Source: DATKPC01 sp035524275
GTDB taxonomy: Bacteria > Pseudomonadota > Gammaproteobacteria > Burkholderiales > Burkholderiaceae_F
Length of the DNA stretch: 64,000 nucleotides
Assembly: GCA_035524275.1 (NCBI GenBank)
Contig: DATKPC010000014.1
Location: forward strand, 22,908 to 86,907
Reading direction: 5' to 3'
Within the stretch, counting starts at the first letter, position 1. Every line of letters starts with the position of its first letter. The notes beneath the pieces were generated by a model. The model ran no database searches and was not told the DNA's origin. It saw only the letters and a program-made list of their open reading frames with translations. The position numbers and the translations under genes were made by a program. Shown piece by piece: positions 8,365 to 16,834 of this stretch.

Positions 8365-9294
8365 CTACCCGTGGAATACCTCGTCGAGGCGGCGCTTGTC
8401 CCAGCCGGGCGCGAGCAGGCCGATGAAGTCGTAGACGAACCCGCGCAGGTAGGCGCCGTCCTTGACCGCGAGGCGCGTCGTATTGCGGCCGAACAGGTGT
8501 CCGCAGGGCAGGACGATCAGCCCGTCGCGCTCCGGATCGACCGCGACGCCGGCGATGATCCCGACGCCGATCCCCGCGCGCACATAGGTCTTGATGACGT
8601 CGGCGTCGACGGCCTCGAGCACGATCGACGGTTCGATCGCCGCCGCGGCGAACGCGGAATCGACGCGGCTGCGCCCGGCGAAATGGGTTTCGTACGTCAC
8701 CAGCGGATGGCGCGCGACGTCGTTCAGGTGCAGGCGTCCCGGATGGGCCTGGAAGCGGGCCAGCGGATGGCCCGGCGGCGCAATCAGGACGTGCTGCCAT
8801 TCGTAGACGGGAATGGTCTTCAACCCGGGCGCCTCGGCGAGCGATTCGGTGGCGACGCCGATGTCGGCCTGTCCGCTGGCGACCAGGTTCACGATCTGCG
8901 GCGGCGACGACTCCAGCAACTTCAGCCGCACCTGCGGATAGCGCTTCACGAACTTCTGCACGACGTCCGGCAGCACGTACCGGGCCTGGGTGTGCGTCGT
9001 GGCGATCCGCAGCGTGCCTTCGGGGCTCGCCGCGAAGTCGCGCGCGAGCTTTTTCAGGTTGTCGATCTCCTCCATGATCCGCTCGGCCGCGCTCAGGACC
9101 TGCTGGCCCGGCGGCGTCAGCCCGAGGATCCGCTTGCCGTGACGCGCGAAGATCGAGACGCCGAGTTCCTCCTCCAGTTCGATGATCGCCTTGGAGACGC
9201 CCGGCTGCGACGTATGCAGCGCGCGGGCCGCAAGCGTCAGATTGAGCTTGTTCCGGGCGGCCTCGCGAAGGAAGCGGAACTGTTGGAGGTTCAT
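8365..9294 (-). CDS. cysB: CysB-family LysR transcriptional regulator
   Basis: A 309-residue LysR-type activator. The N-terminal winged helix-turn-helix reads MNLQQFRFLREAARNKLNLT then AARALHTSQPGVSKAIIELEEELG; the N-terminal NLQQFRFLREA stretch is the CysB signature. The effector-binding domain follows (GTLRIATTHTQARYVLPDVV, then VTYETHFAGRSRVDSAF). CysB proteins sense N-acetylserine or sulfate and control sulfur assimilation genes. No cys structural genes lie beside it, so the target regulon is elsewhere. It is divergent from nrdJ with about 115 bp between the starts. Confidence 0.88.
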   Translation of the reverse strand: MNLQQFRFLREAARNKLNLTLAARALHTSQPGVSKAIIELEEELGVSIFARHGKRILGLTPPGQQVLSAAERIMEEIDNLKKLARDFAASPEGTLRIATTHTQARYVLPDVVQKFVKRYPQVRLKLLESSPPQIVNLVASGQADIGVATESLAEAPGLKTIPVYEWQHVLIAPPGHPLARFQAHPGRLHLNDVARHPLVTYETHFAGRSRVDSAFAAAAIEPSIVLEAVDADVIKTYVRAGIGVGIIAGVAVDPERDGLIVLPCGHLFGRNTTRLAVKDGAYLRGFVYDFIGLLAPGWDKRRLDEVFHG

Positions 9295-9376
9295 CGGCGG
9301 CCAGTATAGGGGAGGCGGTAGGGTGTTCCCGCCATTTTCCGCGGGCCGGATTCGCGCATCCGCCGGCGCCTGTTCC

Positions 9377-9382
9377 TATAAT
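9377..9382 (+). promoter_or_regulatory. Probable -10 element of nrdJ
   Basis: A perfect TATAAT lies 28 bp upstream of the nrdJ ATG in otherwise GC-rich DNA. No good -35 hexamer is seen at 16-18 bp; the nearest candidate, TTCGCG, is 20 bp away. An activator-dependent promoter is possible. No cobalamin riboswitch fits in the short 115-bp divergent interval. Confidence 0.45.
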
Positions 9383-9409
9383 CGGGTTACCACGTGGAGT
9401 CCCCCAGCG

Positions 9410-12253
9410 ATGAAACTCGAAACCCCGCAGCAACTTCTCGGCGACCAGCAGATCTCGATCGACGTCCTTCTCGAGAAGTACGCGAAGGGCGACGAGCGAA
9501 CGGCCGACGACGTGCGGCGCCGGGTCGCGCGCGGACTCGCGGCGGTCGAAGCGCCGGAGGTGCGCGCCGAATGGGAGCGGCGGTTCCACGAGGCGATGAC
9601 CGAAGGCTTCATCCCGGGCGGACGCGTCAACTCGGCGGCGGGCACGGGCATCGCGGCGACGCTCATCAACTGTTTTGTCCAGCCCGTCGGCGATGCGATT
9701 TCCGGCGGCACGCCGACGATGCCCTCGATCTACCACGCGCTGAACCAGGCCGCGGAGACGATGCGGCGCGGGGGCGGCGTCGGCTACGACTTCTCGCTGA
9801 TCCGTCCGCGCGGCGCGCGCGTGCACGGCACGCAATCGAGGGCGAGCGGGCCGCTCAGCTACATGCGCGTCTTCGACAAGAGCTGCGAGACGCTGGAATC
9901 GGCGGGCGCCCGGCGCGGCGCGCAAATGGGCATGATGCGTTGCGACCACCCGGACATCGAGGACTTCATCGACGCGAAGCGCGACGGATCGCTGACCAAC
10001 TTCAACATGTCGGTTGCCGTGACGGATGCGTTCATGCAGGCCGTCGAAGCCGATGCCGAGATCGACCTGTGGCACGAGGCCGAGCCCTTCGACCTGTCGA
10101 CGGCGCAGCGCCGCGACCGCGGCTGGGTCTACCGCAAGGTGCGCGCCCGCACGCTGTTCGACCGCATCATGCGCTCGACCTACAACCACGCGGAACCCGG
10201 CGTCATCTTCATCGATCGCATCAACCAGGACAACAACCTCTCGTACTGCGAGACGATTGCCGCGACGAACCCCTGCGGCGAGCAGCCGCTGCCGCCCTAC
10301 GGCTGCTGCTGCCTCGGCTCCATCGACCTGACGCGCTTCGTGAGCGATCCGTTCGGCAGCGGCGCCGCGTTCGACTTCGAGCGCTATGCGGCCGTCGTGC
10401 GGGTCGCCGTTCGCGGGCTCGACAACGTGCTGGATGCGACCCTCTGGCCGCTGGCGGAGCAGCAGGTCGAGGCACGCAACAAGCGGCGCGTGGGCCTCGG
10501 CTTCACCGGGCTGGGCAATGCGCTCACGATGCTCAACCTGCGCTACGACTCGTCGCCGGCGCGGGCCATGGCGGCGCGGATCGCCGCGACGATGCGCGAC
10601 GTCGCCTACGACGCGTCGGTCGATCTGGCCGCCGAAAAGGGCGCCTTCCCGCTGTTCGACGCGGAGCGTTACCTGGCGGCGCCGCACGCGGCCTCGCGAC
10701 TTCCGGAAGCCACGAAGGAGCGCATCCGGCAGCACGGAATCCGAAACTCGCACCTGATGTCGATCGCACCGACCGGGACGATCTCGATCGCGTTTGCCGG
10801 CAACGCCTCCGGCGGCATCGAGCCGACGTTTTCCTGGACGTACATCCGCAAGAAGCGCATGCCGGACGGAACGCGGCAGGAGTACGAGGTCGAGGACTAC
10901 GCGTACCGGCTCTACCAGCGTCTCGGCGGCGACGTCACGAAGCTGCCGTCGTCGTTCGTGACGGCGCTCGAGATGAAGGCCCGAGACCACCTGGCGATCA
11001 TTGCCGCCGTGCAGCCGTACGTCGACGCGGCGGTCAGCAAGACCGTCAACGTGCCGGAGGACTATCCGTTCGATGACTTCCGCGACCTCTACCTCGAGGC
11101 GTGGAAGGCCGGGGTCAAGGGAATCACGACATACCGCCCGAACAACGTCATCGGTTCGGTGCTCGAGGTGCGCAAGGACGCGCCGGCGACGACGCCGCAG
11201 GACCTGAAGGACGATCCGGACCGCCGCGTCCGCCTCGACTCCGCCCCCCGGCCGGCCCTGGCCAGCCTGAAGTGGCCCGGCAGGCCGGCGCTCACGGCGG
11301 GAAACATGGCGTGGACGTACATGGTGGAAATCCCGGCGCGCAGCGAATCGTTCGCGATCTTCATCGGCGAGGTCGGATCCCCGCCGCAGCCCTTCGAGGT
11401 CTGGGTCAACGGGGCCGAGCAGCCGAGGGGCCTCGGCGCGATCGCGAAGACGCTGTCGATGGACATGCGGTCGGCGGATCACGCCTGGCTGAAGATGAAG
11501 CTGGACGCCCTCTCGCGGGTGCGAGACGAACAGGGCTTCGCGATCGCGATGCCGCCGGACGGCGAGAACCGCTGGCAGAACGGCGTCGTGGCCGCATTCG
11601 CGAACATCGTCCAGATGCGCTGCGAGCAGCTCGGGACGTTCAAGGACGCGGGCCAGCACCCGACGCCGGTCCTCGACGCGCTGTTCTCGAAGAAGGAACC
11701 GAAGGCGGGCCCGCTGGGCACGATGAGCTGGACCGTGGACATCGAGAATGCCGCGACCGGCGACGACTTCGTGCTCGGCGTGAAGGAACTGACGCTCCCG
11801 GATGGCAGCCGCCGGCCCTACTCCATCTGGCTCGCCGGCGAATATCCGCGCGCGCTCGACGGTCTGTGCAAGGTGATCTCGCTCGACATGCGCGTCGTCG
11901 ATGCGAACTGGATCGGCATGAAGCTGAGGAAGCTCTTGAACTTCGGCGAGCAGAACGGCGAATTCTGGGCGCCGGTGCCGAACGAGGAACGCTCGAAGCT
12001 GTATCCCAGCACCGTCGCGTACATCGCGACGCTGCTGCTGCACCGCTACAAGGTCCTTGGGCTGCTCGACGACGACGGGCGCGCGATCGAATCGACCGGC
12101 ATCCTGGCACTGCCGGAACTACGCGTCGTCCACGACCACGAGACCGCGCCGATCAAGGGTCGCGTCTGCCCGAGCTGCCACGCGGCCGCGATGATCAAGC
12201 GCGACGGGTGCGAGTTCTGCACCGCGTGCGGGTTCACGGGGCAGTGCAGCTGA
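9410..12253 (+). CDS. nrdJ: Class II (adenosylcobalamin-dependent) ribonucleotide reductase
   Basis: A 947-residue NrdJ, which makes deoxyribonucleotides with a B12-derived radical and works with or without oxygen. The N-terminal half holds the ten-stranded barrel: LINCFVQPVGDAISGG with the first active-site Cys, SLTNFNMSVAVTDAF, and the catalytic loop NPCGEQPLPPYGCCCLGSID. The C-terminal half carries two related beta-rich segments, each beginning W-T-(Y/V) and containing SxDMR plus a W-x-x-MKL helix (about residues 640-760 and 775-870), like TSCPD domains. It ends with a zinc-ribbon-like tail, CPSCHAAAMIKRDGCEFCTA then CGF. ATG 9410 follows a TATAAT-containing upstream region. Monocistronic. 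Confidence 0.95.
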   Translation: MKLETPQQLLGDQQISIDVLLEKYAKGDERTADDVRRRVARGLAAVEAPEVRAEWERRFHEAMTEGFIPGGRVNSAAGTGIAATLINCFVQPVGDAISGGTPTMPSIYHALNQAAETMRRGGGVGYDFSLIRPRGARVHGTQSRASGPLSYMRVFDKSCETLESAGARRGAQMGMMRCDHPDIEDFIDAKRDGSLTNFNMSVAVTDAFMQAVEADAEIDLWHEAEPFDLSTAQRRDRGWVYRKVRARTLFDRIMRSTYNHAEPGVIFIDRINQDNNLSYCETIAATNPCGEQPLPPYGCCCLGSIDLTRFVSDPFGSGAAFDFERYAAVVRVAVRGLDNVLDATLWPLAEQQVEARNKRRVGLGFTGLGNALTMLNLRYDSSPARAMAARIAATMRDVAYDASVDLAAEKGAFPLFDAERYLAAPHAASRLPEATKERIRQHGIRNSHLMSIAPTGTISIAFAGNASGGIEPTFSWTYIRKKRMPDGTRQEYEVEDYAYRLYQRLGGDVTKLPSSFVTALEMKARDHLAIIAAVQPYVDAAVSKTVNVPEDYPFDDFRDLYLEAWKAGVKGITTYRPNNVIGSVLEVRKDAPATTPQDLKDDPDRRVRLDSAPRPALASLKWPGRPALTAGNMAWTYMVEIPARSESFAIFIGEVGSPPQPFEVWVNGAEQPRGLGAIAKTLSMDMRSADHAWLKMKLDALSRVRDEQGFAIAMPPDGENRWQNGVVAAFANIVQMRCEQLGTFKDAGQHPTPVLDALFSKKEPKAGPLGTMSWTVDIENAATGDDFVLGVKELTLPDGSRRPYSIWLAGEYPRALDGLCKVISLDMRVVDANWIGMKLRKLLNFGEQNGEFWAPVPNEERSKLYPSTVAYIATLLLHRYKVLGLLDDDGRAIESTGILALPELRVVHDHETAPIKGRVCPSCHAAAMIKRDGCEFCTACGFTGQCS

Positions 12254-12335
12254 GGTGTCGTTCGCGCTCGGAACGCCCCGCGCCGCCGCGGAAGCAGCCT
12301 TCGCCGCGAACGGCGCACCGTACCGCGGGATCGCC

Positions 12336-12755
12336 TCAGAACCCCAACGACTCGACGATCGCGACCAGGTCCGCGAAGCTCGCCGCTTCGAGTTTTTTCG
12401 CAAGCGCAACCTTGTCCAGGTCGTCGCATGAAAACGCGGTCAGGCTGACCTCGAACGGGAGCTCGCGGATTTCCAGAGGCGACATGAAGCCGATGCCGCA
12501 GATGTGCGCGAGGCACTTGCGCTCCGGCTCGCTGAGTTCCAGGCCGTGGAAGCGGAGGATTTCCAGGTAGCGCTCCGCGGTGCGGTTGAGCTTGCCGCTC
12601 ACCTCCATCGTGTTCTTCTGGCCTTCGGTAAGGATGGCCATCGGCGGCCCGAAGAAGACGCTCGTCTTGCCGACGCGGCGGGTGCGCTCTTCCGGAGAGA
12701 ACGCCGGAGCGATTCGGGCGGGAGCGGGTATTTCCGGATCGGGGTCGATGGGCAT
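12336..12755 (-). CDS. Hypothetical protein
   Basis: A 139-residue cytoplasmic protein of unknown function. The first 35 residues are Pro-rich and probably disordered. The remainder is predicted helical (TAERYLEILRFHGLELSEPE, VALAKKLEAASFADLVAIVE). Two cysteines (CLAHICGIG) lie close together, but there is no metal-site pattern. Codon use is normal for the window, with strong G/C at third positions, which supports a real gene. It lies 60 bp upstream of nothing co-oriented of known role and directly beyond the 3' end of the cytochrome operon, so read-through expression with that operon is not expected. Confidence 0.6.
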   Translation of the reverse strand: MPIDPDPEIPAPARIAPAFSPEERTRRVGKTSVFFGPPMAILTEGQKNTMEVSGKLNRTAERYLEILRFHGLELSEPERKCLAHICGIGFMSPLEIRELPFEVSLTAFSCDDLDKVALAKKLEAASFADLVAIVESLGF

Positions 12756-12816
12756 GGCCGGGAAGCTTCGTGGGGGTCGCGGCTCCGGGAGCCTGGCGGC
12801 GGAAGGACGCGTCCGG

Positions 12817-13593
12817 CTAAGGCGACACCGGCGGCCGCTGCTCGTATTTCGCGTCGGTCATTCCGTGCGGCAGTTGCGGCGGCGACTCCGGCTGCAGCGG
12901 CGCAAAGCCGCGATGGCGATCGCCGTTCTGCACGTTGTGCGGATTGTGGCATTCGGTGCAGACGAACCAGCGCTTCTTCCCGGTGCTGGCCCATTCGCCG
13001 ATCCGCTTGCCGTGGATCCCGTCGCGCCAATCCCGCAGCTTGTCGCCGTGGCACTTGCCGCACAGCAGTTGCGGCTGGTCGAAGCTCACCGGATCGCCGA
13101 AGTTGTCGACCAGCTTGTTGCGCTGGGTCGTGTGGTGGCAGTCGAGGCACCAGATGCGGCCGTGGCCATGCTGCAGGTCCTTCACGTCGGGCAGCATCGC
13201 TTCCATCGTCGGGATCGGCGCCGGCTTCTTGTCCTTCGGCAACTTCGGCGGCGTGACGCCGTTATGGCAAGCCACGCCGCAGACCGGCAGGATCGACAGC
13301 TTCTCGGAGCGTGGCTTGACGACGGCCTGGCCCTCCGCGATGCCCTCGAGCAATGGGACCTTGCCCATCGGCACCGTGCCGTCGAAGGGATCGCCGTACC
13401 AGAGCACCGCGTGGGTCTTCGGCGAGCACACGACGTTGGGCACGCCGGGCTGGACCTCGCGCCGTTCCACTTCCGAGGCGCCCTTGCGGCTTTCGAAGCA
13501 GGGTTCGTCCTTCTTCGCGTCCTCGGCGAGCGCCGAGGACGCAGCCACGCAGCAGAACGCGAGCATCGCCGCGCGAAGTGCAGGCATCTTCAT
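12817..13593 (-). CDS. Periplasmic tetraheme cytochrome c with one CX3CH site
   Basis: A 258-residue secreted cytochrome. Signal peptide at residues 1-23 (MKMPALRAAMLAFCCVAASS, ALA cleavage). Three canonical heme c sites: CLDCH (149-153), CGKCH (178-182) and CTECH (212-216). A fourth site, CGVACH (105-110), has three residues between the cysteines instead of two. Extra histidines (HHTT, HGKR, HNPHN) could be distal ligands. It is the third gene of a FeS/NrfD/cytochrome operon, 11 bp after the NrfD gene; ATG 13593 follows GAGGGG. It probably carries electrons between the quinone-linked membrane module and a periplasmic partner. Confidence 0.85.
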   Translation of the reverse strand: MKMPALRAAMLAFCCVAASSALAEDAKKDEPCFESRKGASEVERREVQPGVPNVVCSPKTHAVLWYGDPFDGTVPMGKVPLLEGIAEGQAVVKPRSEKLSILPVCGVACHNGVTPPKLPKDKKPAPIPTMEAMLPDVKDLQHGHGRIWCLDCHHTTQRNKLVDNFGDPVSFDQPQLLCGKCHGDKLRDWRDGIHGKRIGEWASTGKKRWFVCTECHNPHNVQNGDRHRGFAPLQPESPPQLPHGMTDAKYEQRPPVSP

Positions 13594-13604
13594 GGTCCGT
13601 CCCC

Positions 13605-14831
13605 TCAGGCCGTCGCGACCGCGCGGCCGGCGTCCTGCCCGATCTCGCCCTGCAGGATGCCGATGGCGCCCTTGAGCAGGATGGTCAGGATGAAGAACCC
13701 GAACGCCCAGATGCCCAGCGTCATCAGGACCTCCGGGAACGTCGGGTAGTACTCGGTGACCTCGCCGATCGGCGTCGGGATGAAGCCGGGCACGATCAGC
13801 CCCATGCCCTTCTCGATCCAGATGCCGGCAAACGCCATCACGCAGGGGATCGGCAGCAGCCGGTAGTTGGTCCGTATCCCCGGGAACAGGAACATCACGA
13901 ACGACGCACCCATGAGGATCACCGCGGCCCAGAACCACGGCGCGAGCCGGGACAGCCCGTGCAGCCCGAACATCAGGTAGTACAGCCCGTTCGCATGCTC
14001 GCTGCGGGAATACAGCTCGACGACGATCTCCGACATCGTCAGGAACAGCGCGATGCCGAGGCACCACGTGATGGTCGTCGACAGCAGGTTGATCGCGCTG
14101 TCCTCGATCCACATCGACGTGTTCTTCCGGATCACGAGGAACGCCAGGATGATCAGGCACGGGCCGGCCGCGAACGCCGTCGAGATGAAGCGGATCGGCA
14201 TCACGCTGTGGAACCACATCGGGCGCGCCGGCATCACCGCGATCAGGAACGCCGTCACGGTGTGGATGCTCAGCGCCCAGACGATCGACACGTAGACGAG
14301 CGGCATGAAGAAGATCCGGTTGACCTGGCCGCCGGTGTACCTGACGTAAAGGTAGTAGAAGCCGCAGATCGCGTTGAGCAGCAGGTAGACCGTGAGCACC
14401 AGCATGTCCCAGGCCAGCATCGAGTTCGGGAAGTTGTAGATCCCGAGGACCGGGAACATGTGCCACAGCCGGTCCGGCCGGCCCATGTGCGCGAAGACGA
14501 ACATCGTCACCATGATCACGGCCGTGATCGCCAGCATCTCGCCCAGCACGGTGACCTTGTGCATCCCCTCGTGGTGATAGACGTACGCCGGAAAAACGAT
14601 CGTCACGGCCCCGGCCGCGACGCCGACGAGGAAGACGAGGTTCGCGAAGTACAGGCCGTCGTGGATCTGGCTGGTGAGGCCGGTGACGATCAGGCCCTCG
14701 GTGTTCTGCAGGTAGAACACGTAGCACATGCCGACGATGAGAACCGCGAGCGACCCCATCCAGGCGTAGAACTTCGCGCCGCCCTTCAGGACGTAGCGCG
14801 CATAGTCGAATCCCAAGCGGACGAGCTGCAC
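13605..14831 (-). CDS. NrfD/DsrP-family quinone-interacting membrane subunit
   Basis: A 408-residue integral membrane protein with about ten transmembrane segments (for example FYAWMGSLAVLIVGMCYVFY, then PCLIILAFLVI and FWAAVILMGASFVMFLF). It matches the long DsrP/HybB-like branch of the NrfD family, including HSVMPIRFISTAFAAG. These proteins exchange electrons between membrane quinone and a periplasmic FeS subunit without cofactors of their own. Spacing to the FeS gene is 10 bp and to the cytochrome gene 11 bp, so the three form one operon and probably one complex. Confidence 0.88.
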   Translation of the reverse strand: MQLVRLGFDYARYVLKGGAKFYAWMGSLAVLIVGMCYVFYLQNTEGLIVTGLTSQIHDGLYFANLVFLVGVAAGAVTIVFPAYVYHHEGMHKVTVLGEMLAITAVIMVTMFVFAHMGRPDRLWHMFPVLGIYNFPNSMLAWDMLVLTVYLLLNAICGFYYLYVRYTGGQVNRIFFMPLVYVSIVWALSIHTVTAFLIAVMPARPMWFHSVMPIRFISTAFAAGPCLIILAFLVIRKNTSMWIEDSAINLLSTTITWCLGIALFLTMSEIVVELYSRSEHANGLYYLMFGLHGLSRLAPWFWAAVILMGASFVMFLFPGIRTNYRLLPIPCVMAFAGIWIEKGMGLIVPGFIPTPIGEVTEYYPTFPEVLMTLGIWAFGFFILTILLKGAIGILQGEIGQDAGRAVATA

Positions 14832-14841
14832 GGCGGGTGCC

Positions 14842-15933
14842 TCAGTCGTAGAAGTAGAAGAATTTCGGGTACGTGTTCAACTCCGCCTTGAGGCGGAACA
14901 CGTTCTTCCGCGCCAGCACCAGGCTCACCTCGCTTTGCGGGTCGAGCAGGTTGCCGAACTTGCGGGCACCGACCGGGCAGACCTCGACGCACGCCGGGTA
15001 GCGGCCCTGGCGCGTGCGCTGCAGGCACCAGTGGCACTTCTCGACGACGCCTCGCATCCGCGGCCGGTTGCCGAGGTAGTGCGTCGCCGGATTCATCTCC
15101 TCCTTCGGCAGCACCGGCGTCGTGAGATTGATGCGGCGGGCCCAGTAGGGGCAGGCCGCCATGCACTGGCGGCAGCCGATGCACCAGTTGTAGTCGATCA
15201 CGACCGGGCCGTCGGCCTCGCGGTAGGTCGTACGCACCGGGCAGACCTTCACGCACGGCGGCTTCTCGCACTGCATGCACGCGATCGGCATGTAGGTGGC
15301 GTCCTTTTCCGGGACGGCCTCCGGCTCGTAGCGGTACTGCCCTTCGAGGACCTGGCCCGCCGGCGTGTAGGCATTGCCTCCGACCTGGATGCCCAGCCCG
15401 TCCGGATAGCCCTGGTCCAGCTTTTCGGCAGAGAATTCGCCGCGCTCCATCCGCAGCACCTGGATCCACTCGATGCGCTCGCCCGGCTTCTCGCCGCGCG
15501 ACTGGTTGTTCTCGGCGACGCAGGCCTTGACGCAGCGGCGACAGCCGATGCACTTGCGGACGTTCAGCGCATAGCCCATGAGGACGCCCGGCAGGGCGTC
15601 CTTCGTATCGACCGTGACCTTCTTGCCGTACTCCTCGGAGTAGCGCCTCTCGAGGCGGGCACGCGCCTCGGCCTTCTCCTCCGGCGTCATCAGGCGGTAG
15701 TTCTTCTGGAACGTCTCGGCCCATTCGACGGACGCCTTGGCCTCGTCCGACATCGTCATCAGCGCCGCGGTGCCCATCAGCGACGACACGCTCAGCATCC
15801 CCCCGGCTTTCAGGAAGCCGCGGCGGGACGGTTCGCGGATCGCCTTGGACGGATCGGCCGAGGCCGGACGCGACGCGCACGCGGATGGCTGTTCCTCATC
15901 CGCAGCGACAATAGGACTCTTGTTCAACGCCAC
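14842..15933 (-). CDS. Tat-exported four-cluster ferredoxin-like subunit (DsrO/HybA-like)
   Basis: A 363-residue periplasmic electron-transfer subunit. A twin-arginine signal, SRRGFLKAGGMLSVSSLMG, lies near residue 35. Four [4Fe-4S] motifs follow: CIGCRRCVKAC, CMQCEKPPCVKVCP, CIGCRQCMAACP, and CHWCLQRTRQGRYPACVEVC ending in Pro. I chose the GTG at 15933 because GGGAGGGG precedes it by about 5 bp and the frame upstream lacks protein-like sequence. First gene of the operon with NrfD and the tetraheme cytochrome, behind an FNR-type box. Similar modules link quinone pools to hydrogenase, sulfur-compound or metal reductases; no catalytic subunit is encoded here, so the terminal substrate is unknown. 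Confidence 0.85.
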   Translation of the reverse strand: MALNKSPIVAADEEQPSACASRPASADPSKAIREPSRRGFLKAGGMLSVSSLMGTAALMTMSDEAKASVEWAETFQKNYRLMTPEEKAEARARLERRYSEEYGKKVTVDTKDALPGVLMGYALNVRKCIGCRRCVKACVAENNQSRGEKPGERIEWIQVLRMERGEFSAEKLDQGYPDGLGIQVGGNAYTPAGQVLEGQYRYEPEAVPEKDATYMPIACMQCEKPPCVKVCPVRTTYREADGPVVIDYNWCIGCRQCMAACPYWARRINLTTPVLPKEEMNPATHYLGNRPRMRGVVEKCHWCLQRTRQGRYPACVEVCPVGARKFGNLLDPQSEVSLVLARKNVFRLKAELNTYPKFFYFYD

Positions 15934-15993
15934 GTTGCCCCTCCCGTGGAACCCGCATGAGGACCGACCCTGGGCCAGCCCTTGAATGGGACC

Positions 15994-16035
15994 ATTCTTG
16001 GAGCATTTGGAACGCGGGGGCTTGATACCCGTCAA
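15994..16035 (-). promoter_or_regulatory. FNR/ANR-type box and putative class II promoter of the FeS/NrfD/cytochrome operon
   Basis: TTGAT-ACCC-GTCAA on the plus strand (16022-16035; TTGAC-GGGT-ATCAA on the transcribed strand) matches TTGAT-N4-ATCAA at nine of ten positions. A -10-like AAGAAT (15999-15994) sits where an activator centred near -41.5 would place it, giving a leader of roughly 55 nt before the GTG at 15933. The arrangement is what an oxygen-repressed (FNR/Crp-family) operon should look like. The rest of the 235-bp interval shows no gene. Confidence 0.55.
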
Positions 16036-16150
16036 GGTCGAAAGGCAACCGACCGTCCGCGGCCGCGCGGCGCGCATCCGTTGCGGAAAAACATCGGCCG
16101 CGGTCGAGTCGGTGCGCCGGCCGGCCAAAGCGCCGGCGACGGCCGCTATC

Positions 16151-16182
16151 TCAGAGGTCCGGCCGGTATCAGAGGTCCGGCC
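16151..16182. repeat. Short tandem duplication spanning a stop codon
   Basis: TCAGAGGTCCGGCC occurs at 16151-16164 and again at 16169-16182, an 18-bp period with GGTA between them. On the minus strand each copy encodes PDL followed by TGA, so the hypothetical gene ends at the first copy reached, and a second in-frame PDL-stop lies 18 bp further on. Confidence 0.7.
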
Positions 16183-16795
16183 AATAGGTGTAGCGGTTCC
16201 GGCGCCTGAGCCTGCCGCTCCAGCCTCTGGGGTTCGGCGTCGTGACCGGCCGCCGGATGAGATGGTCGAAGCCGAGGACCTTGAGGTAGTGCTGGCTGCT
16301 GCGAAGGAATTCGTCGAGGTCGACGGAGGGCGCGTCGTAGTTGTCGTGACTGAAGAGCCACATCAGCTGCAGCCAATCGTGCTCCTCGTCGTCCGACGCC
16401 AGCGCGACGAAAGGTGCCTCCTCGAGCTGTCCGTCATGGTGGCGCGCGACGGCGGCCTCGAAGTCATGGCCGTCCCAGGACGGATCGAAGTGCCCGCTGC
16501 CGCGGCGCGTCCGGATCGTCGCGGCGGAGTTCGTCAGGTACATCGCGGCGAGGATCGCGGCCGGGTGCGTCGCCGCAAGCAACGGCACGTCGCAAGCCGA
16601 GAGCGTCGCGACGCAGGCGTCCTCGTCGTTGCGGAAGAACGTGAGGCGGCAGAGGTAATCCGCCTCCGAATGCGTGCCGGGCGCGCCGGTGGCGGCGATC
16701 GGGCACGGCATCGATGCCAGCCGCCGGTCGTTGCGCGGCAGCGTCCTCAATGCGGCGGCGCGCTCGAGCAGCGCGTGCGGAACGGGTCCACCCAT
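16169..16795 (-). CDS. Hypothetical protein
   Basis: A 208-residue acidic cytoplasmic protein without recognised domains. Notable stretches are TLRTLPRNDRRLASM-like basic sequence at the start and LASDDEEHDWLQLMWLFSHD then NYDAPSVDLDEFLRSSQHYLKV in the C-terminal half. No signal peptide or membrane segment. The start is uncertain: a later ATG at residue 29 (MPCPIAATGAPGTHSEADYL) is also plausible. The stop region is duplicated (see repeat at 16151). It lies 39 bp beyond the stop of the chemoreceptor gene in the same orientation, so co-transcription is possible. Confidence 0.55.
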   Translation of the reverse strand: MGGPVPHALLERAAALRTLPRNDRRLASMPCPIAATGAPGTHSEADYLCRLTFFRNDEDACVATLSACDVPLLAATHPAAILAAMYLTNSAATIRTRRGSGHFDPSWDGHDFEAAVARHHDGQLEEAPFVALASDDEEHDWLQLMWLFSHDNYDAPSVDLDEFLRSSQHYLKVLGFDHLIRRPVTTPNPRGWSGRLRRRNRYTYWPDL

Positions 16796-16834
16796 GTCCG
16801 GGCCCTTTTCAGTGGCGGCCGTGCATGGCCGGCT

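Noticed and set aside
9295..9409. A cobalamin riboswitch before nrdJ, expected for a B12-dependent enzyme.
   Set aside because: The interval is only 115 bp and contains no B12-box-like sequence or multi-stem structure.
8168..12043. A very long open frame on the minus strand, opposite nrdJ and its neighbourhood (over 1,200 codons).
   Set aside because: It is the antisense shadow of GC-rich coding DNA. The nrdJ product on the plus strand has complete motifs; the antisense product is a low-complexity Arg/His/Asp/Leu-rich chain.
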